From Thermoguttaceae bacterium (GTDB lineage Bacteria > Planctomycetota > Planctomycetia > Pirellulales > Thermoguttaceae): a DNA stretch of 35,672 nucleotides. Numbering within the stretch: position 1 is the first letter of the stretch; every line of letters starts with the position of its first letter. A program made the translations under genes and the position numbers. The notes below the pieces were generated by a model. It made no database searches and was not told where the DNA came from. It saw nothing but the letters and a program-made list of their open reading frames with translations. The stretch covers positions 1 to 35,672 of the forward strand of contig JANXAQ010000185.1 of NCBI GenBank assembly GCA_025062105.1. The letters run 5' to 3'. This document shows positions 33,391 through 35,672 of the stretch, piece after piece.

Positions 33391-34018
33391 TCGCCATATT
33401 TCTTCCTACCGCGCCGTAGTTCGGCCCTATTTTTCACCTTTCCTTACCGTACCGTAGTTCGGCCTAGGCTCAGCCTAGGCCGAACATTTTTTGGCCTCTC
33501 TTGTTCGCTTCGGATCAGAACCGATCCAGCCGATGCCCTAGGCCCTCCTTCCTAGACCGAACATTTGTATGTCCCCCAGATTGGACCGTAGTCCCCGGGA
33601 CTGTCCCAGGGGCGATGGTCTGAGCTGCCTAAACCGAACATTTGAGGGCTCTGTGTCGGAGAATGCCTAAGGCAGGCGTCTAACCTGCCGGATGTGGACA
33701 CAATCCGCATCGGCCTCCGCTACCACAAGGCCGAACATGCCTAGGGTCTGCGTAGGCGGGGCTTGTACCCTGGGTGGATTGTTGCCGGTTGGGCCGCCAA
33801 TCCGGCTGAGGCAGCAGCGTCGCAGCCTACCGGAACCCGGCTGGGGCTAGCGCCCCGGGCCTACGCTCCCCACCGCGCCGTAGGGCCTAGGCCGGGCCCA
33901 CCGTGCCCCGGCCTTACTGCCGCCGGGTTCTACCCGGCAGACTCGGCATAAAGGCGTTATCGGGGGGCGGTGTACGCACCGGCCCTCCCGCTGCCAGTTT
34001 TTCCCAGGCAGACTTGGC
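33391..34018. repeat. Hairpin-rich intergenic tract with a 77-bp periodic motif
   Basis: No gene is seen here. CCGAACATTT starts at 33480, 33557 and 33634, exactly 77 bp apart, with a fourth, shorter match (CCGAACAT) at 33731. Each is preceded by CCTARR or a similar purine end. Each unit has a different hairpin at a similar offset: GGATC/GATCC near 33514, CCCCGGGA/TCCCAGGGG at 33593-33612 and GGCAGG/CCTGCC at 33671-33689. Two more GC hairpins (33917-33940 and 33991-34011) lie just beyond the stop of the PEP-CTERM gene and may end its transcript. The phrase CCGTAGTTCGGCC also occurs twice (33414 and 33452). The tract is markedly richer in G+C than the other spacers. Confidence 0.55.
33458..33492 (+). 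terminator. Rho-independent terminator after the isomerase-like gene
   Basis: TTCGGCCTAGGCT at 33458-33470 and its exact complement AGCCTAGGCCGAA at 33472-33484 form a 13-bp GC-rich stem around a single base, followed by CATTTTTT. It lies 67 bp after the stop at 33390. Confidence 0.8.
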
Positions 34019-35672
34019 CTATTTGTCCCCACGCCGGCGCAGGTACCAGCGCCCTAGGCCCAACGCCGCCCCACCCACCAATAGCATCAGCCACGTGGCC
34101 GGCTCCGGCGCCGCCCATAGGTTCAAACCCTTCCACCCGCCAGCTAAATCGACAATCGCCCAGTTCCAAGCTGTGTGCGATTGATGCTGATATCCTGGCA
34201 GCGACCCGCAACTAATGGAAAAACTCAAATTGCTTGTCTGTATATTGATATTGGTCGCTTTAAGGATCGTGATCGCGTTCGTTTGCCCTTGAGGAATCCA
34301 ATCCCCATGGAGAATTTCTATGTAGTTGATGGAGGATAGGGAGGCCGTACCTTGGACCACGATCTGATCATGAGCGGCATCCAAGATGTCGATCGCCAGG
34401 ATATCTGCTCCTACGGTCAAATCGCCTGTGATAGTTAAAGTGCCTGTAGTTGCTATATCAGCGCCAGTGATACATCCGTAATTTGCCAGAACCACATTCC
34501 CCACGATAGTTCCCGTTCCACCCAAAATACTGCGGTTGTACCAATCAGGGGAGTTGACGGTTACTTGCCCACTTCCAGTGCCTGAGCCAGTGGTATTATT
34601 GACCAGCAGTTTTCCGGCATTCACATTAGTCCCGCCTGTATAGGTATTTGCGCCTGAGAGGACCAATGTGCCGGCGCCCATTTTCGTAAGGGCCTGCTGG
34701 CTAGAGCCTGAAATGACTCCGGAGATTGTCAATTGACTGCCCGAAGCCACATTAACCGTACTACCATAGGTGCTGGTAAACTGGACACCGCCCTTCCAAT
34801 GATTGTTGCCAGAGGCATTGATTAGACTTCCCGAGGCCCCTGAGGCGCCGAGCTTAAGAGTTTCGTTTTCTACAGTAATCCCGTCTGATCCGCCCACAAG
34901 CCGGAGAACCGCCCAATCAGCAACCTGTGTTTCCGTCACCAGGCCTTCCGGATGCCGTCCTAAGGCATTGCCGTGTTGGATTTCCAGGTAGCCTGCCGAA
35001 ACGGTGGTTTTGCCGGTGTAGGTGTTATTACCGGAGAGAACCAGGGTGCCGGAGGTGCTCTTGTTCAAGCCGGCTGAGCCGGCCAGGTTGGCCGAGACGG
35101 TACCGGAGCGGCCGTCGTAAGGTTGGGTGCTATTGTTGACGATGGTGCCGTTTTGGACCAGTCCGCCTTGGAAGGAAACGACCGCGGAACCGGTGATATT
35201 TTGTGTATTGCCGCCCAGGTCCAAGATGCCGCCGGTAATGGTGATATTGCCGGTGGTTGCTAACCGGTCATTCCCACCGGATAGTTTGAGAGTTCCGGCC
35301 GTAACAGTGGTGCCGCCGGTGTAGGTGTTGGCGGCAGAAAGCACCAAGGTACCATCCCCGACTTTAGTGAGGCTTCTCGCTCCGCCAGTTTGGCCGATGG
35401 CGCCGGTGATGGTCAGCTGCGTGCCGCTGGCCGCGCCGATGGATGTATTAGCTGACATGGTAATCGGACCGCTCCAGGTGTTGCTGCCTTGGAGATTGTA
35501 CAATGCGCCGACATTCGTGCCACCGACACTGACGCCGGTGCCGGCGATGGTGATCGGCTCGGGCACGGTGATGGCCCCCGATGGGCTGAGTTGTAAAGTG
35601 GCCACATCGGAAACCGTGGTCCCGGCGCTGGTTGCGCCCAGGGCGTTGCCGTGCTTAATGTCCAAGATGCCC
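34019..35672 (-). CDS. PEP-CTERM protein with autotransporter-type beta-strand repeats, truncated at the window edge
   Basis: The 5' end lies beyond the window; about 550 C-terminal residues are visible. Passenger repeats of the autotransporter-associated beta-strand type recur: LTKVGDGTLVLSAANTYTGG, LNKSTSGTLVLSGNNTYTGK and LTKMGAGTLVLSGANTYTGG. They alternate with a longer module that begins HGNALG and also occurs twice (window residues about 5 and 230). The C-terminus has the exosortase sorting signal: APEPATW, a hydrophobic helix (LMLLVGGAALGLGRWYL) and RRRGDK. The product is therefore likely exported as a beta-helix, with the tail processed by an exosortase/EpsH-type system. No exosortase gene is in the window. 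The function is probably surface or matrix structural. Confidence 0.88.
   Translation of the reverse strand, partial: GILDIKHGNALGATSAGTTVSDVATLQLSPSGAITVPEPITIAGTGVSVGGTNVGALYNLQGSNTWSGPITMSANTSIGAASGTQLTITGAIGQTGGARSLTKVGDGTLVLSAANTYTGGTTVTAGTLKLSGGNDRLATTGNITITGGILDLGGNTQNITGSAVVSFQGGLVQNGTIVNNSTQPYDGRSGTVSANLAGSAGLNKSTSGTLVLSGNNTYTGKTTVSAGYLEIQHGNALGRHPEGLVTETQVADWAVLRLVGGSDGITVENETLKLGASGASGSLINASGNNHWKGGVQFTSTYGSTVNVASGSQLTISGVISGSSQQALTKMGAGTLVLSGANTYTGGTNVNAGKLLVNNTTGSGTGSGQVTVNSPDWYNRSILGGTGTIVGNVVLANYGCITGADIATTGTLTITGDLTVGADILAIDILDAAHDQIVVQGTASLSSINYIEILHGDWIPQGQTNAITILKATNINIQTSNLSFSISCGSLPGYQHQSHTAWNWAIVDLAGGWKGLNLWAAPEPATWLMLLVGGAALGLGRWYLRRRGDK

Noticed and set aside
33391-34018. 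Integron attC array or LexA-box cluster
   Set aside because: The repeats lack GTTRRRY/RYYYAAC core pairs and there are no cassettes or integrase; the CCGAACATTT motif is not followed by the second half of a dyad LexA site.

Overview
The window looks like chromosomal DNA of a planctomycete. No rRNA is present to place it, so this rests on gene content. It has a Tat-exported Gfo/Idh/MocA oxidoreductase, a Tat-exported sugar-isomerase-like protein, a secreted DUF1573 protein, a membrane-anchored WD40 protein, a secreted GH127/DUF1680 glycosidase and an autotransporter-repeat protein with a PEP-CTERM tail. A Pirellulales/Thermoguttaceae-like host is a guess.

Layout: 369-4139 is an ECF-type cobalt/nickel uptake locus (cbiM, nikL-like, cbiQ, then cbiO after a 627-bp gap filled by inserted repeats). 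Then come glpK (-), the Gfo/Idh oxidoreductase (+), DUF1573 (+) convergent with an HTH protein (-), dnaA (-), a GNAT acetyltransferase (-), a small TPR-like protein (+) convergent with nagA (-), purN (-), an HtrA/DegP protease (-), the WD40 protein (+), GH127 (-) divergent from the isomerase-like protein (+), a hairpin-rich repeat tract, and the C-terminal part of a PEP-CTERM protein (-) that runs off the right edge. Most genes stand alone. The metal transporter and the GH127/isomerase pair are the only clear functional neighbourhoods.

The most striking content is between the genes. Long spacers (0.4-2.5 kb) are packed with short non-autonomous elements that have terminal inverted repeats (MITE-like). 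I resolve four multi-copy families: M1 (about 160-190 bp, ends GGAACCTCTGC), M2 (about 148 bp, ends CTCGACTTTTGCC), M3 (about 155 bp, ends AGGCTGTCC) and M4 (about 285 bp, ends CACGCTGTTATACACA). A single-copy TA-flanked element (M5) sits inside one M4 copy. About 28 copies cover roughly 5 kb by my hand count. M2 and M3 copies are flanked by the same 5-bp target, CTTAG or CTAAG, and are stacked and nested. Removing the inner copies restores full-length outer elements (22338-22802 and 25912-26210). M4 has a perfect 10-bp target duplication at 9367-9376/9661-9670, and its tips carry exact DnaA-box consensus sequences (TTATACACA). Two M4 copies flank dnaA.

No transposase gene, tRNA, rRNA, CRISPR array or prophage was seen. 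Element boundaries and copy counts come from reading by eye and should be confirmed by self-alignment.
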